64,000 nt of DNA, taken from Actinomadura barringtoniae. GTDB lineage: Bacteria > Actinomycetota > Actinomycetes > Streptosporangiales > Streptosporangiaceae. A program made the translations under genes and the position numbers. Position 1 is the stretch's first letter. Each line of letters begins with the position of its first letter. The stretch spans positions 248,001 to 312,000 of the forward strand of contig NZ_JAGEOJ010000006.1 of the NCBI RefSeq assembly GCF_017573505.1, read 5' to 3'. The notes beneath the pieces are model-generated. The model ran no database searches. It had not been told where the DNA came from and worked only from the letters and a program-made list of their open reading frames with translations. Below are positions 1 to 8,247 of this stretch, in pieces.

Positions 1-858
1 CGCCGATAGGACTCCGACCGCGGTGATGTCCTTCAGAGCCAGCGCTCGGGTGTCGATGGTGCTCGGGGCCCCGGCGAGGCCGATGTAGACGACCCGACCG
101 GCCGGCTCGACCAGGTCGAGGGCCAGAGCAGGCAGGTGAGCGGCGTTCGAGGCGTCGACGAGCGCGTCGAACGGCAGGTCCGGCAGGGTCTGCTCGGTCC
201 AGGTGTGCCCGAATCCGAGAGAGCGTGCGAAGGCTAGCGAGTTGGGTGTGACGCCCATGAGATGGACCTCGGCGCCGGCCGCGCGGGCGAACATCGCGAC
301 CAGCAGCCCGATCGTGCCGGGTCCGAGGACGAGAACCCGGTCGTCCGGGTGAAGATCGGCGGCTCGTGCCGCGCGCCAGGCGTTGCCTCCGGGTTCGACC
401 AGCGCGCCGAGCACCGGGTCGACAGTGTCCGGCAGAACGTGCAGTGACGAGACCGGCATCGCCAGTCGCTCGGCCAAGGCGCCGGGTCGGCCGTCACGGA
501 TGCCGACCTCCTGCCGGTTCTGGCACACGTGTTGGTGCCCGCGGCGGCAGCGGCGGCACGTGCCGTCGCCGATCATGGTGTCTCCAACGACGCGGCGGCC
601 GATCCAGGCGAGGTCGACCCCGTCTCCGACCTCGGATACCACGCCGGTCCACTCGTGGCCGAGTCGCAGCGGGTAGGACGAGTGGCCCTGTTGGAGGTAG
701 GCCATCTCCCCCGTGAAGAGTTCGACGTCGGTGCCGCAGACGCCGACGCGTTCGACGTCGATGACCGCTTCGCCCGGCGCGGCCACCGGGACCGCAACCT
801 CGTGCACCGAGCACTCGCCGGGCGCGGTGAGGACCAGTGCCCGCATGGTGGCGCTCAT
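1..858 (-). CDS. Zinc-dependent alcohol/polyol dehydrogenase (MDR family), 3' end cut by window edge
   Basis: Reading in from the left edge is a medium-chain dehydrogenase of at least 286 residues. It would oxidise a sugar or polyol hydroxyl with NAD(P). Catalytic zinc ligands are visible as C41 (VGVCGTD) and H68-E69 (GHEWTG). The structural zinc loop reads DGTCRRCRRGHQHVC, with three cysteines and Asp where the first cysteine is usual. A glycine-rich nucleotide motif (GPGTIGLL) follows at about residue 172. The ATG at 858 overlaps the TGA of the upstream lactonase as ATGA, so the two are probably translationally coupled; an internal ATG at 846 is a weaker alternative. The stop codon lies outside the window. 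With the lactonase, dehydratase and SDR nearby I infer a role in oxidative sugar degradation; the substrate is unknown. Confidence 0.85.
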   Translation of the reverse strand, partial: MSATMRALVLTAPGECSVHEVAVPVAAPGEAVIDVERVGVCGTDVELFTGEMAYLQQGHSSYPLRLGHEWTGVVSEVGDGVDLAWIGRRVVGDTMIGDGTCRRCRRGHQHVCQNRQEVGIRDGRPGALAERLAMPVSSLHVLPDTVDPVLGALVEPGGNAWRAARAADLHPDDRVLVLGPGTIGLLVAMFARAAGAEVHLMGVTPNSLAFARSLGFGHTWTEQTLPDLPFDALVDASNAAHLPALALDLVEPAGRVVYIGLAGAPSTIDTRALALKDITAVGVLSA

Positions 859-1754
859 TGCGTGGTGGTCATGCGCGACCCGCACCAGGTGGACACCGGA
901 ACGCCGGGCACATCGACCCGGATGGTGAACAGCCGTCCCGAATCAGGATGGTCTTGGCGCTGCTGTCGGCTCAGTTCCGCGGTCGCGGTGGTGATGATGA
1001 GCGTGCGAAGGTCATCATCGGCGAAAGCGACGCTGGAGGTGTGCGGAGCGGGGATCGCGAGGCGGTCGGTGATGGCGCCGTCGGGTGCGTAGCGGCGGAT
1101 CTCGCCCGCGCCCCAAATGGCGACCCAGAGGTGGTCGGCGGCGTCGAGGGCGATGCCGTCCGGCAACCCGCCTGCGACTCGCAGATGCACGCGCCGCTCC
1201 CCCACCGCACCTGTCGCCACGTCGTAGTCGCGAACGAAGACGGCGCCGCGGGCGGTGTCGACGCTGTACATCCGGTATCCGTCCGAGGACCAGGCGAGCC
1301 CGTTGGACAAGGTCAGGTCGCGGTCCAACTCGGTGATCCGGCCGTCGGGCTCAAGCCGGACTAGCGCCTCCCGCTCTGAGGGGCCGTCAAGGGAAAGGGT
1401 TCCGACGAGGAAATGGCCAGCGGGGTCGGTGCCGCCATCGTTGAGCCGTCGAGGTTCGCCGGCGGGGATGATCCGTGGCCCGTCCTGCCTGCTGCCGTCG
1501 TCCCCAAGAAGGACCAGATGTTCCTGGGCGGCGACGAGCAGGCCTCCGTCGGCGCCGACGGCGACCGCGCCGATCATGCTGTCGAAGGCGTGCCGCCGGA
1601 CGACCTCGATGTGGCCCTGATCGAGGGCTCCTTCGAGGAGCATGTTGCGCAGGATGTCGACCCATAGCAGGCGCCGCCGGGCTGCGTCCCAGACCGGGCC
1701 TTCGGCCAAGTGGAAGGTCTCGGCGGTCGCGGGTGCGGGGGCGAGGCCGCTCAC
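855..1754 (-). CDS. SMP-30/gluconolactonase/LRE family sugar lactonase
   Basis: 299 residues, typical length for the six-bladed propeller lactonases that hydrolyse aldonolactones to aldonic acids in the cytoplasm. The metal-site motifs are present in order: EGPVWD near residue 18 (metal-binding Glu), RLNDGGTDPAGHFLVGT near 103-119, SNGLAWSSDGYRMYSVDT near 150-167 (Asn ligand) and GLPDGIALDAADHLWVA near 195-211 (Asp ligand). The start is a GTG whose codon overlaps the TGA of the IclR gene (GTGA), and its own stop overlaps the dehydrogenase start, so three genes form one coupled operon. It would act between the dehydrogenase and the divergent IlvD/Edd dehydratase. Substrate specificity cannot be read from the sequence. 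Confidence 0.9.
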   Translation of the reverse strand: MSGLAPAPATAETFHLAEGPVWDAARRRLLWVDILRNMLLEGALDQGHIEVVRRHAFDSMIGAVAVGADGGLLVAAQEHLVLLGDDGSRQDGPRIIPAGEPRRLNDGGTDPAGHFLVGTLSLDGPSEREALVRLEPDGRITELDRDLTLSNGLAWSSDGYRMYSVDTARGAVFVRDYDVATGAVGERRVHLRVAGGLPDGIALDAADHLWVAIWGAGEIRRYAPDGAITDRLAIPAPHTSSVAFADDDLRTLIITTATAELSRQQRQDHPDSGRLFTIRVDVPGVPVSTWCGSRMTTTQ

Positions 1755-2575
1755 CGTCCGGCCACCCCGAGGTGGCCGAGAGCGCGGCGGATGTCGTCGA
1801 CCGCGTCGATTAGCGTCTGTGGGGAGGTCCGGTAGGTCAGGGCGCTGACGCTCACCGATCCTGAAGGGACGATCCGGGACGTCGTGTAGACCGGCAGGGC
1901 TATGCAGTTGATCCCGATCTCGTTCTCCTGGTCATCGGTGGCGTACCCCCGCCCGCGAATCGTCTGGAACTCAGCGTGCAGGGCCTCGGCGGTGCAGAGG
2001 GTCTGCGGCGTTCGGCGTTCTGGCGGAACGTCGCCGATCCACTTCTCAACCGCCTCCAGTGTGTCCAACTGGTAGGCCAGCAGCAGTTTCCCAACGCCTG
2101 TTGCGTGCGCCGGGTTACGCCCACCGATGGTGGAGGTCAGCCGTACGGCTCCGGTCGGAGGGTCGACCTTGGCCCGGTACACGACCTCCCGGCCATCGAG
2201 CACCGCGTAGTGCGCGGTCTCGCCGAACCGGGCGGCCAGCGTCTCCAGCACCGGGCGCACGCGTACGTGCTCAGGGCGGGCCTCGTGGTGGGTGAAGGCC
2301 ATACGGAGGAACTCGTCGCCGAGCACGTAGCGCCCCTGGTCATCCTGGTCGGCGAGCCCGGCTCGGCGCAGCGTGCTGAGTGCCCGGTGCACGGTGGGCT
2401 TGGGGCTCGCGATGACCCGGGTCATCTCCTCCAGGCCGACGCCGTCGGAGTAGCGAGCCAGCTCCTTGAGCACCGCGAGCACGCGGTCCGCCCCCACGAG
2501 GCGGCCCTCTTCACCTCGGTCCGCCTTGCCCTCATCTGGGGCTGTCGCTTCGTCGCTCAGCTGCGTATCCTTCAT
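1751..2575 (-). CDS. IclR-family transcriptional regulator of the sugar-acid locus
   Basis: About 274 residues. An N-terminal winged helix-turn-helix (around residues 30-90, with the recognition stretch SPKPTVHRALSTLRRAGL) is followed by the IclR effector-binding domain (GKLLLAYQ, and ALPVYTTSRIVPSGSVSVSAL near the end). I start it at the ATG at 2575, which begins an acidic, charged leader. A longer upstream reading exists but would run through the intergenic operator and the divergent promoter. It is first in the operon with the lactonase and dehydrogenase and divergent from the dehydratase, the usual layout for an IclR protein controlling its neighbours in response to a pathway sugar acid. 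Whether it represses or activates is unknown. Confidence 0.9.
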   Translation of the reverse strand: MKDTQLSDEATAPDEGKADRGEEGRLVGADRVLAVLKELARYSDGVGLEEMTRVIASPKPTVHRALSTLRRAGLADQDDQGRYVLGDEFLRMAFTHHEARPEHVRVRPVLETLAARFGETAHYAVLDGREVVYRAKVDPPTGAVRLTSTIGGRNPAHATGVGKLLLAYQLDTLEAVEKWIGDVPPERRTPQTLCTAEALHAEFQTIRGRGYATDDQENEIGINCIALPVYTTSRIVPSGSVSVSALTYRTSPQTLIDAVDDIRRALGHLGVAGR

Positions 2576-2579
2576 GGCG

Positions 2580-2614
2580 TTCCAAACATTAGACCAACGT
2601 GTCGATTGTTGGAA
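2580..2614. promoter_or_regulatory. Probable IclR operator between divergent promoters
   Basis: Nested inverted repeats lie in the 50-base gap between the IclR and dehydratase starts. An outer TTCCAA (2580-2585) pairs with TTGGAA (2609-2614). An inner CCAAC (2594-2598) pairs with GTTGG (2608-2612). The right arm ends against the dehydratase ribosome-binding site GGAAGG (2611-2616), so binding could block both divergent genes. Assignment to the adjacent IclR protein is inference. Confidence 0.5.
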
Positions 2615-2625
2615 GGCGGCCATGA

Positions 2626-4338
2626 GTGAAGCTCCGCAGTGCGCAGTGGTACGCGGGTGAAGATCGCAACGCCTACATCCACCGAGCATGGATGCGCCGT
2701 GGCATACCAGGCGACGCGTTCGCCGGCCGGCCACACATCGCCATCGCCAACACCGCCTCGGACCTGACTCCATGCAACGCGCACCTGGCCGAGGTGGCCC
2801 AATCGGTCAAGAACGGCGTCCACGAGGCGGGCGGCGTCCCGCTGGAGCTGCCCGTGGTGTCGCTGGGCGAGACGCAGGTCCGGCCTACCGCAATGCTGTG
2901 GCGCAACATGGCCGCCATGGCCACCGAGGAGATGTTGCGGGCCAACCCGATCGACGGCGTCGTCCTGCTCGGCGGATGCGACAAGACGATCCCCGCACTG
3001 CTGATGGCCGCGGCCTCGGTCGACCTGCCCGCCGTCGTCGTCCCAGGCGGCCCCATGCTCACCGGCACCTTCCGCGGCGCGCCGCTGGGCTGCGGTACCG
3101 ACGTCTGGCGGCTGTCAGAAGAGGTCCGGGCAGGCACCTTGTCGCAGGAACAGTTCACCCGGTCGGAGTCGGCGATGATCCGCAGCCGGGGACACTGCAA
3201 CACGATGGGCACCGCCTCGACCATGGCGTTGGTGGCCGAGGCCCTGGGCACGGTCATGCCCGGCACAGCCGGCATTCCCGCCCCCGACAGCCGTCTGCTG
3301 GAGGCCGCACACGGCACCGGACGGCTCGCCGTGGAGATGATTGCTACCGACCGCCGCCCGAGCACCTTCCTGACCAGGGCGTCCTTTCACAACGCGATCG
3401 TGACGCTGGCGGCTATCGGCGGCTCCACCAACGCCGTCGTCCATCTGCTGGCCATCGCCGGGCGGCTGGGCGTGGAGCTGACCCTCGACGACTTCGACCG
3501 CATCGGTTCGTCCGTGCCTCTGCTGGTGGACCTGCTCCCGGCCGGGCGGTTCCTCATGGAGGACTTCCACCGCGCCGGCGGCCTGCTCGCCGTGCTTAGC
3601 GAGGTGCGCGACCTGCTCGCCGCCGACGCGCTGACCGTCACCGGGCAGCCCCTTGGGGACCACCTGGAGGATGCCCCGATCTGGGATCCAGAGGTGATCC
3701 GTACGCGTTCGGCACCGCTGGCCGCCGAGGGCGGCATCGCGGTGCTGCGGGGCAGCCTCGCGCCCGGTGGCGCGCTGATCAAACCCGCGGCCGCATCCCT
3801 GCATCTCCTGCAGCACCGCGGACGCGCGGTCGTGTTCGACAGCATCGAGGACTTCCACGCCCGCGTCGATGACCCGGATCTCGACGTCGACGCCGACTCA
3901 GTGCTGGTGCTGCGCGGCTGCGGCCCCAAGGGCTACCCCGGCATGCCCGAGGTGTCCAACATGCCGCTGCCGAAGAAGCTCCTGGAACAGGGCGTCCGTG
4001 ACATGGTCCGCGTCTGCGACGGACGCATGAGCGGCACCGCCTACGGCACCGTCGTCCTGCACGTCGTCCCCGAGGCCGCAGCCGACGGACCACTCGCCCG
4101 GGTCCAGACGGGCGACATCATCAGCCTCGACGTCGCGAACCGCCGCATCGACGTCGAGGTCCCGGACGAGGAGCTGGCGCGGCGCGCACCGAGTGCGGCG
4201 GCCCTCGCAGGATTCGCCCGCCCGGAACGAGGCTGGCAACGGCTCTATGTCGACCACGTACTGCAGGCCGACAGTGGTGCCGACCTGGACTTCCTGGTCG
4301 GCTCCAGCGGCTCGGAAGTGATCCGTGAATCGCACTGA
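2626..4338 (+). CDS. IlvD/Edd-family sugar-acid dehydratase ([2Fe-2S] type)
   Basis: 570 residues. It dehydrates an aldonic acid to a 2-keto-3-deoxy acid. The start is the GTG at 2626, nine bases after GGAAGG; the nearby ATG at 2622 is out of frame. Three cysteines, C50 (TPCNA), C118 (GGCDKT) and C191 (GHCNTMG), are spaced 68 and 73 residues apart. From memory this equals the C59/C127/C200 spacing of Rhizobium L-arabinonate dehydratase, which binds [2Fe-2S]. K120 corresponds to its carbamylated lysine, and the C-terminal DGRMSGTAYGT carries the catalytic serine. The overall sequence fits the pentonate/hexonate branch better than the branched-chain amino acid IlvD branch. The downstream SDR is co-directional. 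Confidence 0.88.
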   Translation: MKLRSAQWYAGEDRNAYIHRAWMRRGIPGDAFAGRPHIAIANTASDLTPCNAHLAEVAQSVKNGVHEAGGVPLELPVVSLGETQVRPTAMLWRNMAAMATEEMLRANPIDGVVLLGGCDKTIPALLMAAASVDLPAVVVPGGPMLTGTFRGAPLGCGTDVWRLSEEVRAGTLSQEQFTRSESAMIRSRGHCNTMGTASTMALVAEALGTVMPGTAGIPAPDSRLLEAAHGTGRLAVEMIATDRRPSTFLTRASFHNAIVTLAAIGGSTNAVVHLLAIAGRLGVELTLDDFDRIGSSVPLLVDLLPAGRFLMEDFHRAGGLLAVLSEVRDLLAADALTVTGQPLGDHLEDAPIWDPEVIRTRSAPLAAEGGIAVLRGSLAPGGALIKPAAASLHLLQHRGRAVVFDSIEDFHARVDDPDLDVDADSVLVLRGCGPKGYPGMPEVSNMPLPKKLLEQGVRDMVRVCDGRMSGTAYGTVVLHVVPEAAADGPLARVQTGDIISLDVANRRIDVEVPDEELARRAPSAAALAGFARPERGWQRLYVDHVLQADSGADLDFLVGSSGSEVIRESH

Positions 4339-4366
4339 CCCACGCGTCCGGCCTGAAGGGAGAACA

Positions 4367-5044
4367 ATGCCGGCAAGGGCAGCGCTGGTGACCGGCGGCG
4401 CCAGAGGCCTCGGCGCCGCCGCAGCCGAACGGCTGCGCAGGGACGGCCTCGAAGTGACCACCCTCGACCTCGCCGACGCCGACATCTCGGTCGACGTCAC
4501 CGATGAGAAGGTGCTCCGGCACGTCGCCGACCGCATCGGCCCGGTCGATGTTCTGGTCAACTCGGCTGGCATCGTCGGCCCGAACAAGCCGCTGCTGGAG
4601 ACCACACCCGAGCAATGGCGCCAGGTGTTCGACGTCAACGTCCTGGGCACCGTCAACACGCTGCGCACGTTCGTCCCTGGCATGTGCGAACGCGGATGGG
4701 GCCGCGTCGTCAACCTCGCCAGCATGGCCGGCAAGGACGGCAACCCGAATCTGGCGGCCTACTCGGCGTCGAAGGCCGCCGTCATCGGCTTGACCAAATC
4801 CATCGGCAAGGAACTGGCCACGAGCGGCGTGCTGGTCAACGCCATCGCTCCCGCCGTCATCGCGACGCCGATGAACGAGGACACCGCCCCCGAGGTCCTC
4901 GCGCACATCACCAGCCTGATCCCGATGGGCCGCATCGGCCGCCCGGAAGAGGTCGCCGAACTCGTCGCCTTCCTCTGCTCCGACCAGGTCAGCTTCTCCA
5001 CCGGCGCCGTCTACGACATCAGCGGTGGCCGCGCCACCTACTGA
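4367..5044 (+). CDS. SDR-family dehydrogenase/reductase (FabG-like)
   Basis: 225 residues, classical short-chain dehydrogenase. It has the cofactor motif TGGARGLG near the N-terminus, NSAGIVG, catalytic Ser in NLASMAG, and the catalytic Tyr-Lys pair in AAYSASKAAVIGLTKSIG. The C-terminal FSTGAVYDISGGRATY replaces the usual DGG. I choose the ATG at 4367, preceded by GAAGGGAGAAC. A GTG at 4325 inside the dehydratase gene would add 14 unlikely residues. Within a lactonase/dehydratase locus it probably oxidises either the free sugar or the deoxy-keto acid product. It is the last gene of the plus-strand operon, and no clear terminator follows. Confidence 0.88.
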   Translation: MPARAALVTGGARGLGAAAAERLRRDGLEVTTLDLADADISVDVTDEKVLRHVADRIGPVDVLVNSAGIVGPNKPLLETTPEQWRQVFDVNVLGTVNTLRTFVPGMCERGWGRVVNLASMAGKDGNPNLAAYSASKAAVIGLTKSIGKELATSGVLVNAIAPAVIATPMNEDTAPEVLAHITSLIPMGRIGRPEEVAELVAFLCSDQVSFSTGAVYDISGGRATY

Positions 5045-5078
5045 TCCGCCGCCATCTAGACTTCGCCTCGCCCCCACC

Positions 5079-5137
5079 CGTGATCACGCAATTTCCGGTG
5101 GAATCCATGATCACGAGTGGAGGACGGGTCAACCCGT
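5079..5137. repeat. Dyad symmetries at the left border of the accessory region
   Basis: CGTGATCACG (5079-5088) is a perfect palindrome. TGATCACG recurs at 5108-5115, with TTTCC/GGAA between them, giving an imperfect dyad of about 37 bases. ACGGGT (5124-5129) pairs with ACCCGT (5132-5137) across two bases. They lie between the SDR stop and the decayed hydrolase. They could be remnants of a mobile-element end or a terminator; no matching copy was found by eye at the right border. Confidence 0.4.
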
Positions 5138-5430
5138 GACCGCGATGGCCTTGGGGCGGTAATTGCCCCGGACAGGCGCGGCGGTCATCACATCGAGGTG
5201 CCGGTAGCCCGGCGCAATCACCCGCTCGCGCCCACTCACGAAGCGGGCGATGGGAAGAGTTCGTCCAGCGGGTGCTCGGCCAGGCTACCGACCAGTTCCC
5301 GCACGTCGGTGACCTCCTTGGCCGCCGTTGTGAACGGCGTGCCGTCCTTTGGACTGTGTTCGGGTCGTCGGGCGCACCCACCCGGTCGTAGTTGCGCCAG
5401 GTGTAGAGCGCGCCGTTCGGCTGGCCTGAG
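5129..5430 (-). pseudogene. Decayed alpha/beta-hydrolase fragment
   Basis: Three minus-strand frames read in succession give one recognisable protein tail. About 5345-5425 encodes GALYTWRNYDRVGAPDDP, about 5250-5350 encodes GTPFTTAAKEVTDVRELV and SLAEHPLDELF, and about 5129-5260 encodes VIAPGYRHLDVMTAAPV. These segments resemble, in order, the C-terminal part of actinobacterial alpha/beta-hydrolases (WRNYD...EVTDI..LARSLAEHPLD...GYHHLDVLTAAP). At least two frameshifts, a probable internal deletion and absence of the nucleophile-elbow half make it a pseudogene. It marks a rearranged border between the catabolic locus and the accessory region. Confidence 0.55.
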
Positions 5431-5445
5431 ATCGCCTTCTTCTCC

Positions 5446-5685
5446 CTAGGCCTGACGACTCTGCCACAGGCCGTAAAGAGCCACCGCGAGCCCGGTCACA
5501 GTCACTCCGGCGCTGACTGGCAACCACACGGTCGGAGCCAGCCATACAAGCACTCCCGTCACGATCCCCACGATCATGCAGACACCTGTCACGAGCACGT
5601 GCTTAGGCACGAAAACACCAGGGTGGGGCCCTGGATGTGGTCGAGGCGATGTGGGCCGTTGAGTCGCGTGGCTGGGCTGCGACAT
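5446..5685 (-). CDS. Small membrane protein with two transmembrane helices, unknown function
   Basis: 79 residues. A proline/histidine-rich N-terminus (about residues 1-27) is followed by two hydrophobic helices (about 30-48 and 52-70), then a short basic tail WQSRQA. The ATG at 5685 has an AAGGAG ribosome-binding site about eight bases upstream. It is divergent from the large gene at 5840. I recognise no family; size and topology would suit a holin-like, spread-like or accessory conjugation protein, but nothing specific supports any of these. Confidence 0.6.
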   Translation of the reverse strand: MSQPSHATQRPTSPRPHPGPHPGVFVPKHVLVTGVCMIVGIVTGVLVWLAPTVWLPVSAGVTVTGLAVALYGLWQSRQA

Positions 5686-5819
5686 GGCTGTCAGCTCCTT
5701 CGTTCACAGTAGATGGCGGTCCGATCCTGCTGCCGGGGCGACTCGTCCGATAGCGCGCTTGTGCAGGGCAGCAGGTCACCGCTGTGAAAATCCGGATGTC
5801 CTAGGACAAGGCTGACGCC

Positions 5820-5838
5820 GTTGGTCCACAGTTGGTCC
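5820..5838 (+). promoter_or_regulatory. Direct repeat GTTGGTCC immediately before the gene at 5840
   Basis: GTTGGTCC occurs at 5820-5827 and again at 5831-5838, an 11-base period. The second copy ends one base before the ATG at 5840. No purine-rich ribosome-binding site is present, so translation may be leaderless. The repeats are placed where a regulator would block transcription start or ribosome entry. Confidence 0.4.
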
Positions 5839-5839
5839 C

Positions 5840-7603
5840 ATGAACACGGGGCAGGAGCGCAGGATCGGTAAGCCGGGCCCGCCGCGTAAGCCGCTTCAAG
5901 GGCGGTCTACTGCCATCCGGGAGTTGAGCGAGTGGCTGCGGGGCATCGCCGATGATCACGAGATGACGCTCAAGAGGCTCGAAGCGGTCATGCCGTACTC
6001 CAAGTCAGTCATCGGCGAGCGGATGAACCCCGTTGACCGGCACGACTGGCGGTTTGTTGCCGCATTCATCGCTGCTTGCGCACCAGCAGATCGGCGGGCC
6101 CGCGAGAGCCTGATGTCCACAGCCCGTCAACTGTGGGAAGCAACCGCCCCCGCGCTGGCCCCACCCGACCCGCCATCTCGCCTGGCCAGCGAACTACAGA
6201 TCAGGGAGTATGAATGGCACCTGGAATTGGCGAGGCGACGACATGAAGATGCCCAGCGAATGGTCGACCAGCACCATCGCTTGATCAACGCCCTGATGTA
6301 CGTCCTTGGCAATGTGAACACGGCGCACGCCGTCCTGACTAAGGATCGCGACCTGCTGCGGGCCCGGCTTGAGGAGGAGCGAGCGGCCCGGCACGACGCC
6401 GAGGAGCAACTGCGCCAGCTCGCCGACGTCGAAAAACGCATGAAGGTGGCAGAGGAGAAGCGTGCTCTCGCCGAGCAGCAGCTCGCTGCGGCCCATCGGC
6501 AGCTAGGCCGAGCGCAGCTACTGCGCTCCAAGGCCACGGTGCAGCAGATGGACACCGAGAATTTGCTCAGTGACACCGACCCCCACTCGCAGATGCCGCG
6601 CCCTGAGCAGAGTTTGTCGAGGGGTCTCATGGACGACACCGACCAGACTGCAGCCGCCCAGGTTCTCGACAACGTTCAGCACGTCCTGGACGAATCGGCG
6701 CAAGACCTCGACCGGCTTGAAGGTCAGATCAACACCGGCCGCGAGGACCGCCAAGGACAGACGACGCTGGCTCGATCTGATCCGCCGGGCATCTCCGACT
6801 GGTCCGACAATGATCAGGACAACCCACGGACATTCTCGGACAACCCCACACCCAGCGCCGATACGACGGACAACGTCCCCACGTGGAGTCCACAGCCGGA
6901 CGGCACGGCGTCGGCGGAGGAGTTTAACCGACTCCCCACCGTCGACGAGCTGCTAGCGAGGTACCAGGCGCGGCACAGAGACAGGAATGCCGAGACCAAC
7001 CCTTCGTCCGACATCGACGCTGACCATCCCCACAACATCGCCGTCGAACGTAGCCTGGCAGCCACCTACGCTCGTGCGGGCGCCTACGCTCGAGCAGTCT
7101 CAATCCTGGAGAAGGCGGCCGCGGACTACGAGCGGCTGCTAGGCCCCGACCATGGCAAGACCCTGGCGACCCTTCTCGAGCTGGGGATCAATTACGAGCA
7201 GGCACGTGATTACCAGAAAGCGATCTCCACTCTTGAGAAGGTGGCCGCCGACTACGAACGAACGATGGGCCCCAACCACCCGCTCAGCCTGCAAACGAAG
7301 CTGAGCCTTGAGGATCTGCGGCGGAAAGTCGACCTCCTATGGCCGGTCACCATGCCGCAGTTGTGGGAAGAGGGCGACGCCACCGAAGGCATGGTGACCC
7401 GATGGCTGAGGCAAGAGGGCGAGTACATCGAAGTCGACGAACCGCTGCTGACCATCTCCATCGAGCCCGTCGGTATGTACGACATCGAGATCCCGTCACC
7501 GCTCTCGGGGAAGCTTCACCGGATCTCTGTGCGCGAACGGGGGACGGCTACTCCTGGCGAGGAACTGGCCTCGATCGACACCTCAGCCTCGAGATTCCGC
7601 TAG
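5840..7603 (+). CDS. HTH-coiled coil-TPR protein with a C-terminal lipoyl-like domain lacking the lysine
   Basis: 587 residues, cytoplasmic. Residues about 20-95 look like a degenerate helix-turn-helix of actinomycete type (ELSEWLRGIADDHEMTLKRL, then GERMNPVDRHDW). Residues about 165-235 are a charged coiled coil. About 240-375 is a polar linker. About 395-500 holds kinesin-light-chain-like TPRs (repeated ILEKAAADYERLLGPDH and TLEKVAADYERTMGPNH). Residues 503-580 align with lipoyl domains of 2-oxoacid dehydrogenase E2 (MPQL, TEGMVTRWLRQEGE, VDEPLL, IEIPSPLSG). At the modified-lysine turn the usual DKV reads EPV, with Pro543 in place of Lys, so lipoylation is not possible there. It is probably a scaffold or regulator. 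The gene sits alone and divergent from 5446-5685. Confidence 0.75.
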   Translation: MNTGQERRIGKPGPPRKPLQGRSTAIRELSEWLRGIADDHEMTLKRLEAVMPYSKSVIGERMNPVDRHDWRFVAAFIAACAPADRRARESLMSTARQLWEATAPALAPPDPPSRLASELQIREYEWHLELARRRHEDAQRMVDQHHRLINALMYVLGNVNTAHAVLTKDRDLLRARLEEERAARHDAEEQLRQLADVEKRMKVAEEKRALAEQQLAAAHRQLGRAQLLRSKATVQQMDTENLLSDTDPHSQMPRPEQSLSRGLMDDTDQTAAAQVLDNVQHVLDESAQDLDRLEGQINTGREDRQGQTTLARSDPPGISDWSDNDQDNPRTFSDNPTPSADTTDNVPTWSPQPDGTASAEEFNRLPTVDELLARYQARHRDRNAETNPSSDIDADHPHNIAVERSLAATYARAGAYARAVSILEKAAADYERLLGPDHGKTLATLLELGINYEQARDYQKAISTLEKVAADYERTMGPNHPLSLQTKLSLEDLRRKVDLLWPVTMPQLWEEGDATEGMVTRWLRQEGEYIEVDEPLLTISIEPVGMYDIEIPSPLSGKLHRISVRERGTATPGEELASIDTSASRFR

Positions 7604-7765
7604 ATTCCACCCGCTCATTCGGGCAGACCGAGCAGGCCGTGGAATCTACTGCCGCTGGTCGGAGCATAGTTAGGGCCGGGTAAACGGTTCGTTCGATACC
7701 CATGCAGAGCAAGGCCAGGGCAGCATCAGGCGCCTCGAGAGCCCTACGTACGTCAAGCCAGGAGG

Positions 7766-8170
7766 CTAGGTGATAATGCCGCTTATCCCCCAGCGCCCCT
7801 GAGCCCAGGACTCTTCAAACGTAGGCGCCCGCCAGGACCTATTGATGCGGACGTAGGCATGATTGGCCCCGTCTGGCGTAACGGTGAAGTCTTTGGCCTG
7901 CATCTGTCGTTTCGCCGTCTCGTCGACGGTGGCGAAGTACTGACGGATCCCATTCTCGCAATCGGATGCCTGATTGTCCGTCGTGACCTTCGTACGCATG
8001 GATGCGGACATGAGGCGGCATGCACCGTCGGCGTCGCCGTCCACCACTGCCTCGTACCAGGCCGTGGCGATATCCCGGGCACCGTCCAGACCTGGCTTGG
8101 CGACTGGCGCTTCGTTTGATCCGCAGGATGTGATCAGAAGACCTGCCAGGACGGCTAGCAATACGCGCAT
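7766..8170 (-). CDS. Small lipoprotein with NTF2-like fold
   Basis: 134 residues from the ATG at 8170, after a GAGAAAGGG site. The N-terminus MRVLLAVLAGLLITSCGS is a lipoprotein signal peptide with its lipobox ending at C16. The mature part begins a putative NTF2-like domain (ARDIATAWYEAVVDGDADGACRLM) and ends in WGISGIIT. An upstream in-frame start would mask the signal peptide and is rejected. Small NTF2-like exported proteins are common partners in Gram-positive conjugation systems (VirB8/TcpC fold). The nearby replication-relaxation and TraG-like genes fit such a role, but this is inference. Confidence 0.75.
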   Translation of the reverse strand: MRVLLAVLAGLLITSCGSNEAPVAKPGLDGARDIATAWYEAVVDGDADGACRLMSASMRTKVTTDNQASDCENGIRQYFATVDETAKRQMQAKDFTVTPDGANHAYVRINRSWRAPTFEESWAQGRWGISGIIT

Positions 8171-8247
8171 CGAATGACACCCTTTCTCTCCCTCTCTTCC
8201 AAGTGGAGCCCTTCGGTGACGGATTGCCATCTCTCAATACCAATTGT

